A DNA stretch of 64,000 bases from Pectobacterium aroidearum (GCF_015689195.1 NZ_CP065044.1:4588001-4652000); one strand, 5' to 3'; counted from the stretch's first letter, positions 9,434 to 20,524 are shown. Numbers and translations: made by a program. The notes: generated from the sequence alone by a model not told the origin.

Positions 9434-9844
9434 ATGACGAAACCTAACCTGACAATCAGTGAATTGGATGCAGAACGTCTGGATATGTTATTGGAGCAGC
9501 CCGCCTTTGCGGACAGCGATATCGCACAGGCGTTGAATGAGGAACTGGATCGGGCGGAAATTCTGCCTTCAGCATCGATTCCCTCACATGTCGTCACCAT
9601 GAATAGTCGGGTGCGTTTCCGCGATCTGAATACCAACGAAGAGCACATCCGCACGCTGGTTTATCCAGCCGCGGTGAAGGACAGCCAAGAACCGCTGTCG
9701 GTGATGGCTCCGCTGGGCGCGGCACTATTGGGAATGCATGTGGGAAATGCTATCACCTGGCAGTTGCCAAACGGTGAAGAAACGCGAATTGAAGTATTGG
9801 AACTACTCTATCAGCCTGAAGCCGCGGGCGAGTACCACCGCTAA
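9434..9844 (+). CDS. rnk: Rnk, GreA/B-like RNA polymerase-binding regulator
   Basis: Named regulator of nucleoside diphosphate kinase. The family has a short N-terminal coiled coil and a GreA/GreB-like C-terminal domain that binds RNA polymerase. Visible here: helical N-terminus ([16 protein letters not shown]), [12 protein letters not shown], the FKBP-like core [21 protein letters not shown], and the LEVLEL-like end. Length 136 (E. coli 136). GGAGAGGAG precedes the ATG. Single gene between two hairpins. Confidence 0.93.
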   Translation: MTKPNLTISELDAERLDMLLEQPAFADSDIAQALNEELDRAEILPSASIPSHVVTMNSRVRFRDLNTNEEHIRTLVYPAAVKDSQEPLSVMAPLGAALLGMHVGNAITWQLPNGEETRIEVLELLYQPEAAGEYHR

Positions 9845-9881
9845 ATTAGCGAGGTACGATGCCAATACCGGCATAGCGTAA

Positions 9882-9907
9882 CCGCCGTCGGACAATGCTG
9901 ACGGCGG
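9882..9907 (+). terminator. Hairpin downstream of rnk (possible terminator)
   Basis: CCGCCGTC (9882-9889) and GACGGCGG (9900-9907) form eight perfect pairs with a 10-base loop. No strong T-run follows on the plus strand. It lies in the convergent region between rnk and the P450 gene. Confidence 0.5.
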
Positions 9908-9983
9908 CTCCTGCTAAATACTTTCTACTTCAGCGACATATGGTCGTTCGGAAACGGGATTATCCCCGTTACCACAGTTTACC

Positions 9984-12900
9984 TCAGATGAACATATCAA
10001 CCACATACCTCCCTTGCTCCCGCTCAAGTTTATCAGCCCAGAGCATGGCTTCCGTTTCGTTACTCCCTGTCGCTTCGCGGTAAATACGGAGCAGCATGTC
10101 TCGTACCTCAGGGACCATCCGCAAACCATCCCCGCAAACAAAGAGAGAACCGCCGTTGCAAAAGAGCGTCTTAATACGCTCCCTGTCAGCCCAAACGCGA
10201 TGCTGAACGAAGGTAACCTCCCCATCAGGCTGATGGGAAAATGCAGGCAACACCGTCACAATATGACTTTTCTCCCAGGCAGCAAGCTCATCGCGATAGA
10301 GATAATCGACATCGGGATGGCCTGTGCCAAAAAACAATAGCGCCGGACCAACCTTCACTCCGGCCGCCTGCTGCAATGCACGTTCCTGTAGAAAACCACG
10401 AAATGGCGCTATACCTGAACCTGCACCGATCAAAATAATCGGTATCGAAGGATCATCCGGTAAATGGAAAAACGGGCTAGAAGGGCGTACCACAATGGCG
10501 ATACGATCGTCAGGTTTCAGAGAAGCAAGGTAGTTGGAAGCGACGCCTTTGTAACGGCCTATACCGGATAACGCTGGCGAATCGACGACCGCGACAGTAA
10601 GCGTAACGTGGTCCGGTTTCCATGCTGGCGATGATGATATTGAGTACTGCCGTGCTTTAATAGATGGCAGCATTGTAAGGTAGCGACGAAAATCAGTCGG
10701 ACAAGATTGGAAGCGATAAAGTAGATCCAGCACGCTCAAACGCGGTGCCAGCACGTCATTCTCGTAATGCTCCGTGGCCAGTTTTTCAAGCTCCATTTTT
10801 TCTGGCGGGCAGCGTGTTGCCGCCGCCAATGCTGCGACCTGTGCCCGCGTAGCCGGTTGCGACAGCTCAACATAGTTTCCCAACAACTCTGCACAGCTAA
10901 TGGGTTGTCCAATCGGCAGCCCCGTGACATCGGGAGCTTGATTAATGACAAGCATCATATCGGGTGACAGACCAAAACGCCGTAATACGCGATCTATCTG
11001 ATCATCTGAGTTTCTCGGCAATACGGCAAGATAATCTCCCGCTCGGTATGCCATCCCTTCCGGCAACCTGATTTCAATATGCCTTTTTGAACGTGCGAAA
11101 GGTGATGTCATGTCGACAAGTTCTCGATTTTCAACCACAACCCCACGTCCCATATCGGGAATCTGTAATGTACTGACGCGATCGGTATGAACAAATTCCA
11201 GTTCGAGTTCAGCTGTGCCCTCAGCCACGGCTCCCTGTCTACCGAATGCCGTTGTCAGCGCAGGCCAGAGTTTGGTGCACCAGTCGTCAAAATTGCCGAA
11301 AAAATCCCCACCAGAATCGGCAACGCCTCGCTCATGGATACGCTGCCCCCCTGCATGTTCAAGTGCGAGATCCACTCGCTTGGGTATCGCCTGATAGGTA
11401 CGCACCCATTGTAAGTTACCACAACCAAATACGCTGAATTTCAACCCTGACAGTGCATCATCCGCCAGTCCCTCAACCCAAGGGACAAAATGGCGTGCAT
11501 TGTTCGGCGGCATCCCTTCATAAGAGGCAGTGACAACAATGAGTGCACCGGTTTGCGGTAACTTCTCAGCATAATCATCCAGCGCTGCGAGCGTAGAGGC
11601 AAAACCGTATCTCTGTGCATCAGCCGCGATACGGTTAGCGAATGCTTCTGAAGATCCGGTATTGCCGCCATGCAGCACCAATAAGGGGATAAGATCCTGA
11701 TGGTGCTGTGCCTTGGCCACAGGCATCACGACCATCTTGTTTGAGGTCTCTTTGGGCGTGACACCTCGTACCAGCGTTTTTGACGGTTTACGCACCCGAA
11801 TGCGGATTTTCAAGTTATCGGGTTTAATCGTCAAACGTTCGATAATCTTCAGCTCATAGGAAGGATCACTCAGTTCAAAATCAAAACGCTGCAACATCAT
11901 TGCCAGTACAAGCTGTGCTTCCTGCATAGCAAACATTCTTCCAATGCAGGCGCGTTTGCCGGCGCCAAAGGGCTGCCAGGAATTTGGCAGCAAATTCTCT
12001 GCATTATCTGGCCCGAATCGCTCTGGTTTGAACAGGTTGGCATCATCCCCCCATGCTTTGACATCACGATGAAGCTGCGGTTGAAGGATGACGATCGAAT
12101 CTTTTGGAGTAAGGTGGTATTTACCCGCCAATATCGTATCCTGTATGGGACTCACGACGTGGCCACCGGCAGTAGGCCACATACGCAAACTTTCCATCAG
12201 TATCTGTTCCAGATAGCGTAGCTGAGCAAGGTGCTCAATACGGGGTATTTCATCCCCAAGAACCTCATCAACGATAGCCCGCGCTTTATTCAGAACGTCT
12301 GGATTTTTCAACAAAAAATAAATAGTAAAAGAAAGCATACCGCTGGTGGTTTCATGACCCGCAACCAAAAACGTCAACATCTGATGAGCAATATTCTCAT
12401 CAGACAGTTTTTCCCCGGTTTGCGGATCGACGCCATTCAACATGCGATTGAGCAGATCGTTTTTTTCACTCGCCTTCGGATCCATTTTTCTCGCCGCGAT
12501 CAGTTGCTCTACCACTGAATACATCAGCGCTTTATCTGTCCGGTATTGGCGAGTGCTAGGAATCATCAATTTGTTCACGATTCCAGGTCGGCGCACACGT
12601 AAACCGGCCTCTTTAAGCGAACCGACTATTGCTTTCACGAAAGGCAGCAAATCATCACGGTAGAAGCTATTGAAGCGATAATCGAACCCACAGAGAGCGA
12701 TCGTATCCAGCGTTAGCCGGGTCATATTATCAGCAACATCAATATCGACATCGGGGCCAAAACGCTCCCAACGCAAAAACATCTGCTCTGAAATATCCAG
12801 CATCTTATCGAACATCGAGCGAACACCGAGCGGGCCTAATGCTGGCATCAAAATTCGATGCGCCTTACCCCAATTAGGCTCATGAGTATGAGCCGTAAAA

Positions 12901-13163
12901 AGTCCATCACCGCCTAGATAACGTAATTCGAGTAATTCTGCACTTAACTTTTTCTCAAAGAGACTTTCATCACTCAGCTCGTTCACGAGTTCCTGAGAGG
13001 AGGCAACATAAAACTCATCGCTAAAAATTCGCATTTTAAAGAATGGGCCGTATGTTTTTGCTAATTTCATTAAACTGTCGATGCTATTACGGGGATCCAC
13101 ATCAGCCAAATTGCCAATGACCGGTTTGATGGGAGGTTGGGGAACAGCTGTCTTTCCTGACAT
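9984..13163 (-). CDS. Self-sufficient cytochrome P450 / NADPH-P450 reductase fusion (CYP102 type)
   Basis: Single-chain monooxygenase of 1059 residues. It hydroxylates its substrate with O2 and electrons passed NADPH to FAD to FMN to heme. Heme domain: I-helix AGHETT (268-273), ExxR ESLR (324-327), PERF (380-383), and heme-ligand motif FGAGKRACIG with C406. A flavodoxin domain begins near VLHGGNTGSSEAFANRIA, and an FAD/NADPH domain includes RQYSISSSP and IGAGSGIAPFRGF. Order and length match Bacillus CYP102A1 (1049), so fatty acids or similar lipophilic acids are the likely substrates, by homology only. The ATG at 13163 has AAGGA eight bases upstream. It lies between rnk and pmbA with no regulator adjacent, and is absent from this place in E. 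coli. Confidence 0.95.
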   Translation of the reverse strand: MSGKTAVPQPPIKPVIGNLADVDPRNSIDSLMKLAKTYGPFFKMRIFSDEFYVASSQELVNELSDESLFEKKLSAELLELRYLGGDGLFTAHTHEPNWGKAHRILMPALGPLGVRSMFDKMLDISEQMFLRWERFGPDVDIDVADNMTRLTLDTIALCGFDYRFNSFYRDDLLPFVKAIVGSLKEAGLRVRRPGIVNKLMIPSTRQYRTDKALMYSVVEQLIAARKMDPKASEKNDLLNRMLNGVDPQTGEKLSDENIAHQMLTFLVAGHETTSGMLSFTIYFLLKNPDVLNKARAIVDEVLGDEIPRIEHLAQLRYLEQILMESLRMWPTAGGHVVSPIQDTILAGKYHLTPKDSIVILQPQLHRDVKAWGDDANLFKPERFGPDNAENLLPNSWQPFGAGKRACIGRMFAMQEAQLVLAMMLQRFDFELSDPSYELKIIERLTIKPDNLKIRIRVRKPSKTLVRGVTPKETSNKMVVMPVAKAQHHQDLIPLLVLHGGNTGSSEAFANRIAADAQRYGFASTLAALDDYAEKLPQTGALIVVTASYEGMPPNNARHFVPWVEGLADDALSGLKFSVFGCGNLQWVRTYQAIPKRVDLALEHAGGQRIHERGVADSGGDFFGNFDDWCTKLWPALTTAFGRQGAVAEGTAELELEFVHTDRVSTLQIPDMGRGVVVENRELVDMTSPFARSKRHIEIRLPEGMAYRAGDYLAVLPRNSDDQIDRVLRRFGLSPDMMLVINQAPDVTGLPIGQPISCAELLGNYVELSQPATRAQVAALAAATRCPPEKMELEKLATEHYENDVLAPRLSVLDLLYRFQSCPTDFRRYLTMLPSIKARQYSISSSPAWKPDHVTLTVAVVDSPALSGIGRYKGVASNYLASLKPDDRIAIVVRPSSPFFHLPDDPSIPIILIGAGSGIAPFRGFLQERALQQAAGVKVGPALLFFGTGHPDVDYLYRDELAAWEKSHIVTVLPAFSHQPDGEVTFVQHRVWADRERIKTLFCNGGSLFVCGDGLRMVPEVRDMLLRIYREATGSNETEAMLWADKLEREQGRYVVDMFI

Positions 13164-13498
13164 AATCCATATCCTTATGAAGAAACAACACGTTAATTTC
13201 GCTCCAGCGCTGTTTACAGCCCCCACGGTAAAGCCCGTCCGGATATTACCCAGCCGATATTAGCGAGTTCATCATGGCCATATAAATCCAAACTGAGAGA
13301 AATAATCAGGCGGACTTAAAGCCATTACCGTTCATTACGAAATAATGCAGGCTCTAAACAATCGCTTTAAAAAATAACAAATCAAAGTAATGGGGAGAAC
13401 AGAATTTACACAAGCACCGCATTTATAGCTAATTGCCACATCGCGCGCGTAAAATCTGCTATTTAGCGCATTTCATTTTAACAGGAAGACAGGCATCA
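13164..13498. promoter_or_regulatory. AT-rich region upstream of the P450 gene
   Basis: Non-coding. The stretch 13260-13430 is visibly richer in A and T than its surroundings and must include the P450 promoter on the minus strand. No regulator gene or convincing operator was seen. Confidence 0.4.
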
Positions 13499-13538
13499 CA
13501 TCACGGTACGCCTGAAAGATCAGGCCCGTACCGTGATG
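13499..13538. terminator. Long perfect hairpin between pmbA and the P450 gene
   Basis: CATCACGGTACG (13499-13510) is exactly complementary to CGTACCGTGATG (13527-13538), and CCTG/CAGG can extend pairing inside the loop. It lies about 65 bases beyond the pmbA stop on the minus strand. No T-run follows, so it may act as a 3' stabilising structure or rely on Rho. Confidence 0.55.
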
Positions 13539-13602
13539 CATTCCAGGATAGAACACAACGGCACAACTAGAGCCGGGACTCCATCCCCAACGCGCGGCGC
13601 CA

Positions 13603-14943
13603 TTATTCCCCTGCGATCTTCATGTCAGGCAACAACACGGAACCACACTGGATATTGCTTCGGGTTTCGATATCGTTCCCCACCGTCACAATATTGCGCA
13701 GCATGTCTTTCAGGTTACCCGCGATCGTAATCTCACTGACCGGATACTGAATTTCGCCGTTTTCGACCCAGAAGCCGGATGCCCCGCGGGAATAATCCCC
13801 CGTCACACCGCTCACGCCCTGCCCCATCAGTTCGGTCACCAGCAGGCCTTTGCCCATCTGTTTCAGCATACCGTTGAAATCCAGGCCTTGTCCGGCAATC
13901 CGCCAGTTATGAATACCCCCCGCATGACCGGTGCTCTTCATTCCCAATTTACGTGCGGAGTAGCTCGTCATCAGCCAGGTCTGCAAGACCCCTGCTTTCA
14001 CAATCTCGCGCGCCTGAGTCCGTACGCCTTCGCTGTCGAACGGTGTAGAAGCCAGCCCTTTGAGTAAGTGCGGCTGTTCCTCAATCGTCAGCCACTCTGG
14101 CAGAATCTGTTGACCCAGTTTGTCCAGCAGGAAGGTCGATTTACGATAAACGCTGCCGCCGCTGATAGCGCCAACCAAATGGCCAAACAGGCCTGTCGCT
14201 ACTTCGGCAGAGAACATTACCGGCGCCTGCATGGTTGGCAGTTTACGCGGTGACAGACGGGATAACGTGCGGCGCGCGCACTCTTCGCCCACCCATTCAG
14301 GGCTAAGCAAATCATCCAGCGCACGGCCAACGGTGTAGGCATAATCCCGCTCCATATCGCCATTCACTTCGGCAATCACGCAGCTGGACATGGAATGACG
14401 GCTGGAGCAGTAGCTTTTTAGAAGACCGTGGCTATTGCCGAACACCTTAACGCCATAATGACTGTTAAAACTGCCGCCTTCGGTGTTGGTGATACGCTTG
14501 TCAGCCTGTAATGCGGCCTGTTCTGCGCGAGCGGCTAACTCAATGCCACGATCCGCATCCAACTCGGTCGGATGGAACAGATCCAGATCCGGCGCGTCAA
14601 ACGCCAGAAGATCGCGATCCGCCGGGCCAGCAAAAGGATCGACAGAGGTATAGCGCGCAATATCCAGCGCGGCTTGTACGGTGCGCGCTATCGCATCTGG
14701 GCTGAGATCGGTAGACGATGCGCTGCCTTTACGCTGTTGATGATAAACCGTGATGCCCAGCGCACCATCGCTATTGAATTCAACATTTTCAACGTCACCA
14801 TAGCGGGTACTGACGCTAATGCCTGTCGTTTTTGTCACCGCGACTTCTGCCGCATCAGAACCGGCACGCGCCAGTTCCAGCGCCTGAGCAACCGCGAGCT
14901 CCAGCGCTTTACGCTGCTCTGCAACCTGAGTAGTTATCGTCAT
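13603..14943 (-). CDS. pmbA: PmbA (TldE), subunit of the TldD/TldE metalloprotease
   Basis: With TldD it forms a heterodimeric protease that degrades unstructured peptides and matures microcin B17 and other peptides; also linked to CcdA turnover. PmbA itself lacks the metal-binding HExxxH, as expected. Length 446 from the ATG at 14943 (E. coli 450). A longer reading frame to 15033 exists, but its added residues are not family-like. Conserved blocks: [18 protein letters not shown]-like near residue 40, [39 protein letters not shown] at the end. Its partner tldD lies at 22938-24383. Divergent from darP across the ERIC element. Confidence 0.95.
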   Translation of the reverse strand: MTITTQVAEQRKALELAVAQALELARAGSDAAEVAVTKTTGISVSTRYGDVENVEFNSDGALGITVYHQQRKGSASSTDLSPDAIARTVQAALDIARYTSVDPFAGPADRDLLAFDAPDLDLFHPTELDADRGIELAARAEQAALQADKRITNTEGGSFNSHYGVKVFGNSHGLLKSYCSSRHSMSSCVIAEVNGDMERDYAYTVGRALDDLLSPEWVGEECARRTLSRLSPRKLPTMQAPVMFSAEVATGLFGHLVGAISGGSVYRKSTFLLDKLGQQILPEWLTIEEQPHLLKGLASTPFDSEGVRTQAREIVKAGVLQTWLMTSYSARKLGMKSTGHAGGIHNWRIAGQGLDFNGMLKQMGKGLLVTELMGQGVSGVTGDYSRGASGFWVENGEIQYPVSEITIAGNLKDMLRNIVTVGNDIETRSNIQCGSVLLPDMKIAGE

Positions 14944-15020
14944 TGTTCTGCCATAATGAGTGGAAGAAAGCTCACCATCATCATCCCCACTCGAAAAATA
15001 TGAGTAGAGAGAAATATGCT

Positions 15021-15143
<123 letters not shown>

Positions 15144-15313
15144 ATGGTGTAGCATAATGCTTTCTAGTCTAACAGGATCTACGGACAATTTCGCACAAAG
15201 CCCAAACCTGTTAGTATCAGCCTCTTTTTTTCTGGTGGGCACGCTGTTCACCATCCCGGAGCCCCTACGCGTAGCGTTAGACATTGCTCCTGGACACTTT
15301 TTAGGAGCCAACC

Positions 15314-15865
15314 ATGAAGCAAAAGTACGAAGACTGGCTGAATGACGTCCCGGATAATCAAGAAGACGACGAAGATGATGAAATTATCTGGGTCAGCAAA
15401 AGCGAAATAAAGCGCGATGCCGAAGCGCTGAAAGATCTCGGTGCGGAACTGGTCGATCTGGGTAAAAACGCCCTGGAAAAGATCCCGCTGGATGACGATC
15501 TGCGTGCAGCCGTGGAACTGGCGCAACGGATCAAGAAAGAAGGCCGACGCCGTCAGCTCCAACTGATTGGTAAAATGCTGCGCGCCCGCGATCCAGAACC
15601 AATCCAAACCGCGCTGGATAAGCTGAACAACCGTCATAACCAGCAGGTGGCGTTATTCCACAAACTGGAACAGCTGCGTGACCGTCTGATTGAAGAGGGT
15701 GACGACGTGGTTCCCGATATTCTGGCACTGTATCCCCATGCAGACCGCCAGCAGTTGCGTTCTCTGGTGCGCAACGCGCAAAAAGAGAAAGCGGCGAATA
15801 AACCGCCGAAATCCGCCCGCCAGATCTTCCAGTATCTGCGCGAACTGGCTGAAACCACAGACTAA
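15314..15865 (+). CDS. darP: DarP (YjgA), 50S ribosome-associated maturation factor
   Basis: DUF615-family protein that associates with late 50S precursors and supports ribosome assembly. 183 residues, acidic N-terminus (residues 11-24 rich in D and E) followed by a fully helical body ([37 protein letters not shown]). Length equals E. coli YjgA. AGGAG precedes the ATG. pmbA is its divergent neighbour, as in E. coli. Confidence 0.94.
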   Translation: MKQKYEDWLNDVPDNQEDDEDDEIIWVSKSEIKRDAEALKDLGAELVDLGKNALEKIPLDDDLRAAVELAQRIKKEGRRRQLQLIGKMLRARDPEPIQTALDKLNNRHNQQVALFHKLEQLRDRLIEEGDDVVPDILALYPHADRQQLRSLVRNAQKEKAANKPPKSARQIFQYLRELAETTD

Positions 15866-15873
15866 TGGCAAGA

Positions 15874-15905
15874 GCGGGATGAGGAGTATGACTCACTCAT
15901 CCCGC
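15874..15905. terminator. Hairpin between convergent darP and gabD
   Basis: GCGGGATGAG (15874-15883) and CTCATCCCGC (15896-15905) form ten perfect pairs. An inner GAG/CTC can add three more. Its symmetric position between two convergent genes suggests a shared transcription end, but T-runs are missing on both strands. Confidence 0.55.
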
Positions 15906-15957
15906 ACATGACTGGCTTCGGACGCATTATCACTCCAGATCGCTATGTCCAGTCACA

Positions 15958-17412
15958 TTACAATCCGCCCAGATGCCAGGTTTTTACTTCCAGAAACTCA
16001 TCCAGTCCCAGAACCGAGCCTTCGCGACCTAATCCTGACTCTTTCACACCGCCAAATGGCGCCAGTTCGGTTGAAACCGCGCATTCGTTAATACCCACCA
16101 TACCGCTCTCAAGTGCTTCTGCCACGCGGAATACACACTGCAAATTCTGGCTGTAGAAGTAGGCTGCCAAGCCAAACGGCGTATTATTCGCACGCTCAAT
16201 CACCTCTTCTTCCGTTTTGAAGCGGAAACATGGAGCGACCGGACCAAACGTTTCTTCCTGCGCAAGCAACATCGCTTCATTGGCATCAACAATCACCGTC
16301 GGCTCAAAGAAGCTGTGGCCCAGCTTGTGCCGTTGACCACCGACCAGTGCCTTACCGCCTTTTTCCACCGCATCATTGACGTGCTTCTCTACCTTCTCGA
16401 CAGCCGCATCATCAATTAACGGCCCCAGTACAACGCCGTCATCCATGCCGTTACCGACCTTAAGCTTTTTCACTTCTTTCGCGAGCAGAGAGACAAACTC
16501 ATCGTAGACACCATCCTGAATATAAAACCGGTTGGCACTGACGCAAACCTGACCTGCGTTACGGAAACGGTTAGCAATCGCACCTTTTACTGCGGCCTGA
16601 ATATCCGCATCGTCAAACACGATATAAGGCGCGTTCCCACCCAGCTCCATCGACACTTTCTTCATAGTGTCCGCGGCGTTGCGCACCAGCGTTTTCCCGA
16701 CTTCCGTTGAGCCGGTGAAAGAAATTTTGCGTACTTTATCGCTTGCCATGACGGTATCGCTGATCGCCTGCGTATCGCCCGCCACGCCGTTAAGTACCCC
16801 ATCCGGCACACCCGCCTGCTGCGCCAGCGCCAACAGCGCAAACGCAGAAAGCGGCGTGTTGTTAGCGGGTTTGATGACGCCAGTACACCCTGCGGCCAGC
16901 GCCGGCCCCAGCTTACGTGTCAGCATCGCCAGCGGGAAATTCCACGGTGTAATGGCAACAACGACGCCAACGGGTTCACGCGTGGCATAAATCTTCGATC
17001 CGGGTTTCGCAGATGGAATAATCTCACCGTTAGCCCGCTTGCCCTGCTCAGCAAACCACTGAATGAAACTCGCCGCATAGACGACTTCACCTTCAGCCTC
17101 CTGCACTGGCTTGCCCTGTTCGGCAGTCATCAGCTCCGCCAGATAGCGCTTATTCTCCAGAATCAGCTCGTACCAGCGATACAGAATTTCAGAACGTTCC
17201 TTCGCAGTTTTACGCTTCCAGGCGGGAAAGGCGGCATAGGCAGCGTCAATCGCCGCCTGCGTCTCTTTCTTCCCCGCTTTTGCTACGCTGGCAATAGTCT
17301 CACCCGTCGCCGGATTCACTACCTCGAAGGTGGATGCGCCTTGCTGCCATTTTCCCGCCGCAAAGTAGCCCGTTTTGAACAGTTCATGATCCTGCAAATT
17401 TTGTCCTGACAT
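15958..17412 (-). CDS. gabD: Succinate-semialdehyde dehydrogenase (NADP+), GabD type
   Basis: Oxidises succinate semialdehyde to succinate in 4-aminobutyrate breakdown. Aldehyde dehydrogenase fold of 484 residues: ITPWNFPLAML (154-164), SFTGSTEVGK (231-240), general base E256 in MELGGNAP, and nucleophile C290 in AGQVCVSANRF. Length matches GabD (482 in E. coli). AGGAGG lies directly upstream of the ATG. No gabT or gabP is adjacent, so substrate choice rests on sequence alone; a related short-chain aldehyde dehydrogenase cannot be excluded. Confidence 0.88.
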   Translation of the reverse strand: MSGQNLQDHELFKTGYFAAGKWQQGASTFEVVNPATGETIASVAKAGKKETQAAIDAAYAAFPAWKRKTAKERSEILYRWYELILENKRYLAELMTAEQGKPVQEAEGEVVYAASFIQWFAEQGKRANGEIIPSAKPGSKIYATREPVGVVVAITPWNFPLAMLTRKLGPALAAGCTGVIKPANNTPLSAFALLALAQQAGVPDGVLNGVAGDTQAISDTVMASDKVRKISFTGSTEVGKTLVRNAADTMKKVSMELGGNAPYIVFDDADIQAAVKGAIANRFRNAGQVCVSANRFYIQDGVYDEFVSLLAKEVKKLKVGNGMDDGVVLGPLIDDAAVEKVEKHVNDAVEKGGKALVGGQRHKLGHSFFEPTVIVDANEAMLLAQEETFGPVAPCFRFKTEEEVIERANNTPFGLAAYFYSQNLQCVFRVAEALESGMVGINECAVSTELAPFGGVKESGLGREGSVLGLDEFLEVKTWHLGGL

Positions 17413-17551
17413 CGTGTTACCTCCTGAAAATGGTCATATCCCATGACGTTACGAGGGAAGCTATAGATAATTCAGTATAGGAGTGATGAACGCAGACTGC
17501 GGTACTCTCGGATTAATCGTGAGGGTTGTCACTCTGCCTTGTCTACTGAGC

Positions 17552-19540
17552 TTAGTTACTCAGCGCATGCTGATAATCACGCAGGATACCGGTCAATCGC
17601 CCCACCGGCGCAGTGACGCTCGTGGGGAGCTGCTGTTCCGTCAGCATCTGCTGATAGCGTTCAAGCTCGCCTAACAGCTGCGTGAAATAGCGGCTGCGCG
17701 TGGTGTCGCGTCGGGCCAAAATCACCTGCTCCGCCGTCGCCCGAATCTGGCGATGAAAGGCAGAGAGTGCCGCGTTTTGTGGAATATCCAGCGTTCTCAG
17801 ACGCTGGTGCATGATGATCAGCCACAGTGCGAGACGATACTTGGCAATATCGTCAGGGAAGCGGTTAAGCAACAGGAACAACTGTTGATACAGCGCAGGC
17901 AGGTGGTTTTCCTTGCGCCGCGTCGTGTTGGTCGTCAGCGCTGAAACCGCGCCATACACAAAACGGTTCAGCAGCGTTCTCCCCGTATGCGCCTTGGTGT
18001 TATCTCGGATCAGCAGGATCACCATCAACGCCAGAAAACAACCGATGATCTGCCCGATCGCGCTGTCCAGAAATTGGCTGATGTGGAACGTCATCGGGTT
18101 GTCCAACACCAAGATATTGATCGTACTGGCTAATGCGCCCAGCGAACCGAGCCGACGCTTTTGTACTTCAAGCCCGAGAAAGAAAGCCATCGCCCCCAGG
18201 CTCAGGCACAGCAGCAGCATACTTTGCTGCGTTGACGGCATAATAAACATGAACATCAGCGCCCCCAGCGGCAGCGCGTAGATCGTCCCGAAAAGAAAAT
18301 CCTTCGCCATCATCTGTGGATTCGGTAAACGCATGGCAAGCGACGTAACCACCGCAATCATCACCATACACACGCTGCCAGAGGTCCAGCCGGTGCTCAG
18401 CCAGAACAGGCAGCCCAGCGCCGTCGCCACGCCGGTACGTAAGCCGTTGATCATGGCATGATGGGTTTCGGCTGATGGCGCTTTAATTTCCACCTCGCTG
18501 TTCAGCACATCGGCTTCAATCGTCGTGATACGCCCGTTGGTCTGCACCCCTTTTGCCAATAGCAGATAGCGCGTCGCAGCGCCTACCCAACTGACCAGTG
18601 TAGGCGGCACATCACGGCTATCAGCCGCAATCAGATGGCGCAATGCTTTCACACGGCAATGCACATCGCGAAATGACTCAACAGGCTGATCCAACACCAG
18701 TTTCAGGCTGCTTTTCACAGGGGTTGGAGCATCCTGCAAAACCAGATAGGTTTCACACGCTTGGGTAATCATCGTAAGTGATTGCGTATGCAGCGACGTT
18801 AAGCGGCGATTACTGTTCTGCCAGCGCGAGGATTCCAGCATCAGGCTGCTGCGCATGCCGCTTAGCGCGGTCGTTTTACGCACCAGAGCGTGCCATGCCG
18901 CATCGATGGTTTCTTTCTCCGCCCCGCTCATGCTGAGTTGCAATAACCGATATTGATCCACCAGCAGCTCACCCATGCTGCGGTCAACGTCCTGCTTGAT
19001 CGAACGCGGCGAGAACAGTAAATCCGCCAGAATGGCGCAGACGATACCCAATACAATCTCGCTACAGCGCTCCACGGCAAACTGCGGCGTCAGCAGCGGC
19101 GTTCCCTGCGTCGATACAATAATAATCAGCGTGGTATAGCCCGCCAGCCCGAACACATAGGCATTTTCGACTTTAACCAGTGAGGAAACCCAGGTGCAGA
19201 GGCCAGCCCAAATACAGCACAGCATCAGCATCACAACCGGTGCGCGAACGGTGGCAATAATGATGATAAGTGCGCCGATACAGCCGATAAACGTGCCGAC
19301 GACACGCAGCATGCCACGATGGCGAATCGCGCCGGAAAACGGCTCACCGCCTGCGGCAAATGCCGGGCCGGCCGCGACAATCGCCGCCGTCAGCACCGAC
19401 CAGCGCGGGGTTTCCAACTGGAGATGGAACCCCAGAAATAGGGACAGCACGATCGCAAAACTCAGTTTGAAAGCAAAACGCAAGCGCGCAAACTTCGGTG
19501 TCGTAAAGAACACGGGGCCTGTCAACGACGGAGTTTTCAT
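17552..19540 (-). CDS. aaeB: AaeB, p-hydroxybenzoic acid efflux pump inner-membrane subunit
   Basis: Membrane component that exports aromatic carboxylic acids, a relief valve for hydroxylated benzoates and cinnamates. FUSC-like family of 662 residues: an N-terminal multi-helix block (about residues 20-180), a long cytoplasmic section, a second membrane block (about 370-530) and a soluble C-terminal helical tail. E. coli AaeB has 655. It starts 11 bases after aaeA and is last in the aaeXAB operon. Confidence 0.94.
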   Translation of the reverse strand: MKTPSLTGPVFFTTPKFARLRFAFKLSFAIVLSLFLGFHLQLETPRWSVLTAAIVAAGPAFAAGGEPFSGAIRHRGMLRVVGTFIGCIGALIIIIATVRAPVVMLMLCCIWAGLCTWVSSLVKVENAYVFGLAGYTTLIIIVSTQGTPLLTPQFAVERCSEIVLGIVCAILADLLFSPRSIKQDVDRSMGELLVDQYRLLQLSMSGAEKETIDAAWHALVRKTTALSGMRSSLMLESSRWQNSNRRLTSLHTQSLTMITQACETYLVLQDAPTPVKSSLKLVLDQPVESFRDVHCRVKALRHLIAADSRDVPPTLVSWVGAATRYLLLAKGVQTNGRITTIEADVLNSEVEIKAPSAETHHAMINGLRTGVATALGCLFWLSTGWTSGSVCMVMIAVVTSLAMRLPNPQMMAKDFLFGTIYALPLGALMFMFIMPSTQQSMLLLCLSLGAMAFFLGLEVQKRRLGSLGALASTINILVLDNPMTFHISQFLDSAIGQIIGCFLALMVILLIRDNTKAHTGRTLLNRFVYGAVSALTTNTTRRKENHLPALYQQLFLLLNRFPDDIAKYRLALWLIIMHQRLRTLDIPQNAALSAFHRQIRATAEQVILARRDTTRSRYFTQLLGELERYQQMLTEQQLPTSVTAPVGRLTGILRDYQHALSN

Positions 19541-19551
19541 CGTCGCCTCAC

Positions 19552-20517
19552 TTAACCAAACTCACGCAGGCGATACAGGAGACGAATAAGCGGCGACGGT
19601 TTTTTGTCATTGTTGACCTGTTCACCCGTGATCACCACCGTTGCCGTCGTGCCAGCTGGATAGAGGTCGCCCATTTGGCGATCGAGGCGAATTTTTACCG
19701 GCACACGCTGCGCCAGACGTACCCACTCCAGATTAGAATCCACGTTAGCCAAACCTTTATTGTTCGCGCTGCTGCTGCTGTTATTCACGCCAGCCGCTAC
19801 GCTATCCACCGTGCCATAAAATATCTTTTCACTGCCCAACGGCGTGATTTCTGCACGATAGCCGCGGCGAACCCCTTCAAGCTTGGTTTCTTCCATGTAC
19901 GCCAGCAGGTAGAACGAATCCTTCTTCACCAGCGCTACCGCCGTATTGCCGCGTTCGATGAACTCACCGCTCTGCACATGCAGGTTGGTCACCCAACCGT
20001 CAGCAGGGGCGCGTACCACGGTGCGTTCCAGCTCCAGTTGCGCCAGTGACAATACCGCCTGCGCTTTAGCAAGCTGGTGCGTGGCGGTTTCCAGGGCATT
20101 ACTGGACTGATCGATATTTTCCTGCGACATCGCACTGATACCCAGTCGCGCCCGACGCCCTGATTCCCGGCGTTTTTCCGTTACCAGTGCCTGATAGTAG
20201 GCGACATCCGCTTCCGCCTGCGCGACAGCCTGATGGTAGCGCGGCTGGTCGATAACAAACAGCACATCCCCTTTGTTCACCAGTTGATTGTCCGTGACGC
20301 GAACATCGCTCAACAACCCACTGACGTCCGGTGCAATCGCGACAACATCCGCCGTAAATTTGGCATCGCGCGTCCAAGGCGATTCGGTATAAAACGCCCA
20401 GACACGGAAAATGGCGACAATCGCGCACAGCACAATCACCAGCGTAATCGCTACGCGGCTCATTTTTTTGATCAGCACGGCCTGCTGTCTAAATAAGGTT
20501 AAAAAGAACGCTTTCAC
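19552..20517 (-). CDS. aaeA: AaeA, p-hydroxybenzoic acid efflux periplasmic adaptor
   Basis: Membrane-fusion protein of the HlyD/EmrA family that works with AaeB. One N-terminal membrane segment at about 19-40 ([18 protein letters not shown]), then a barrel-sandwich/lipoyl half ([10 protein letters not shown]), a coiled-coil hairpin (about 95-160), [11 protein letters not shown] and a beta-barrel. E. coli has 310. The likely start is GTG at 20517, seven bases after the aaeX stop, with GAGG five bases upstream; this gives 321 residues. An ATG further upstream (20607) would overlap most of aaeX. An internal ATG at residue 19 remains a possible alternative. Confidence 0.9.
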   Translation of the reverse strand: MKAFFLTLFRQQAVLIKKMSRVAITLVIVLCAIVAIFRVWAFYTESPWTRDAKFTADVVAIAPDVSGLLSDVRVTDNQLVNKGDVLFVIDQPRYHQAVAQAEADVAYYQALVTEKRRESGRRARLGISAMSQENIDQSSNALETATHQLAKAQAVLSLAQLELERTVVRAPADGWVTNLHVQSGEFIERGNTAVALVKKDSFYLLAYMEETKLEGVRRGYRAEITPLGSEKIFYGTVDSVAAGVNNSSSSANNKGLANVDSNLEWVRLAQRVPVKIRLDRQMGDLYPAGTTATVVITGEQVNNDKKPSPLIRLLYRLREFG

Positions 20518-20524
20518 AGACGCC

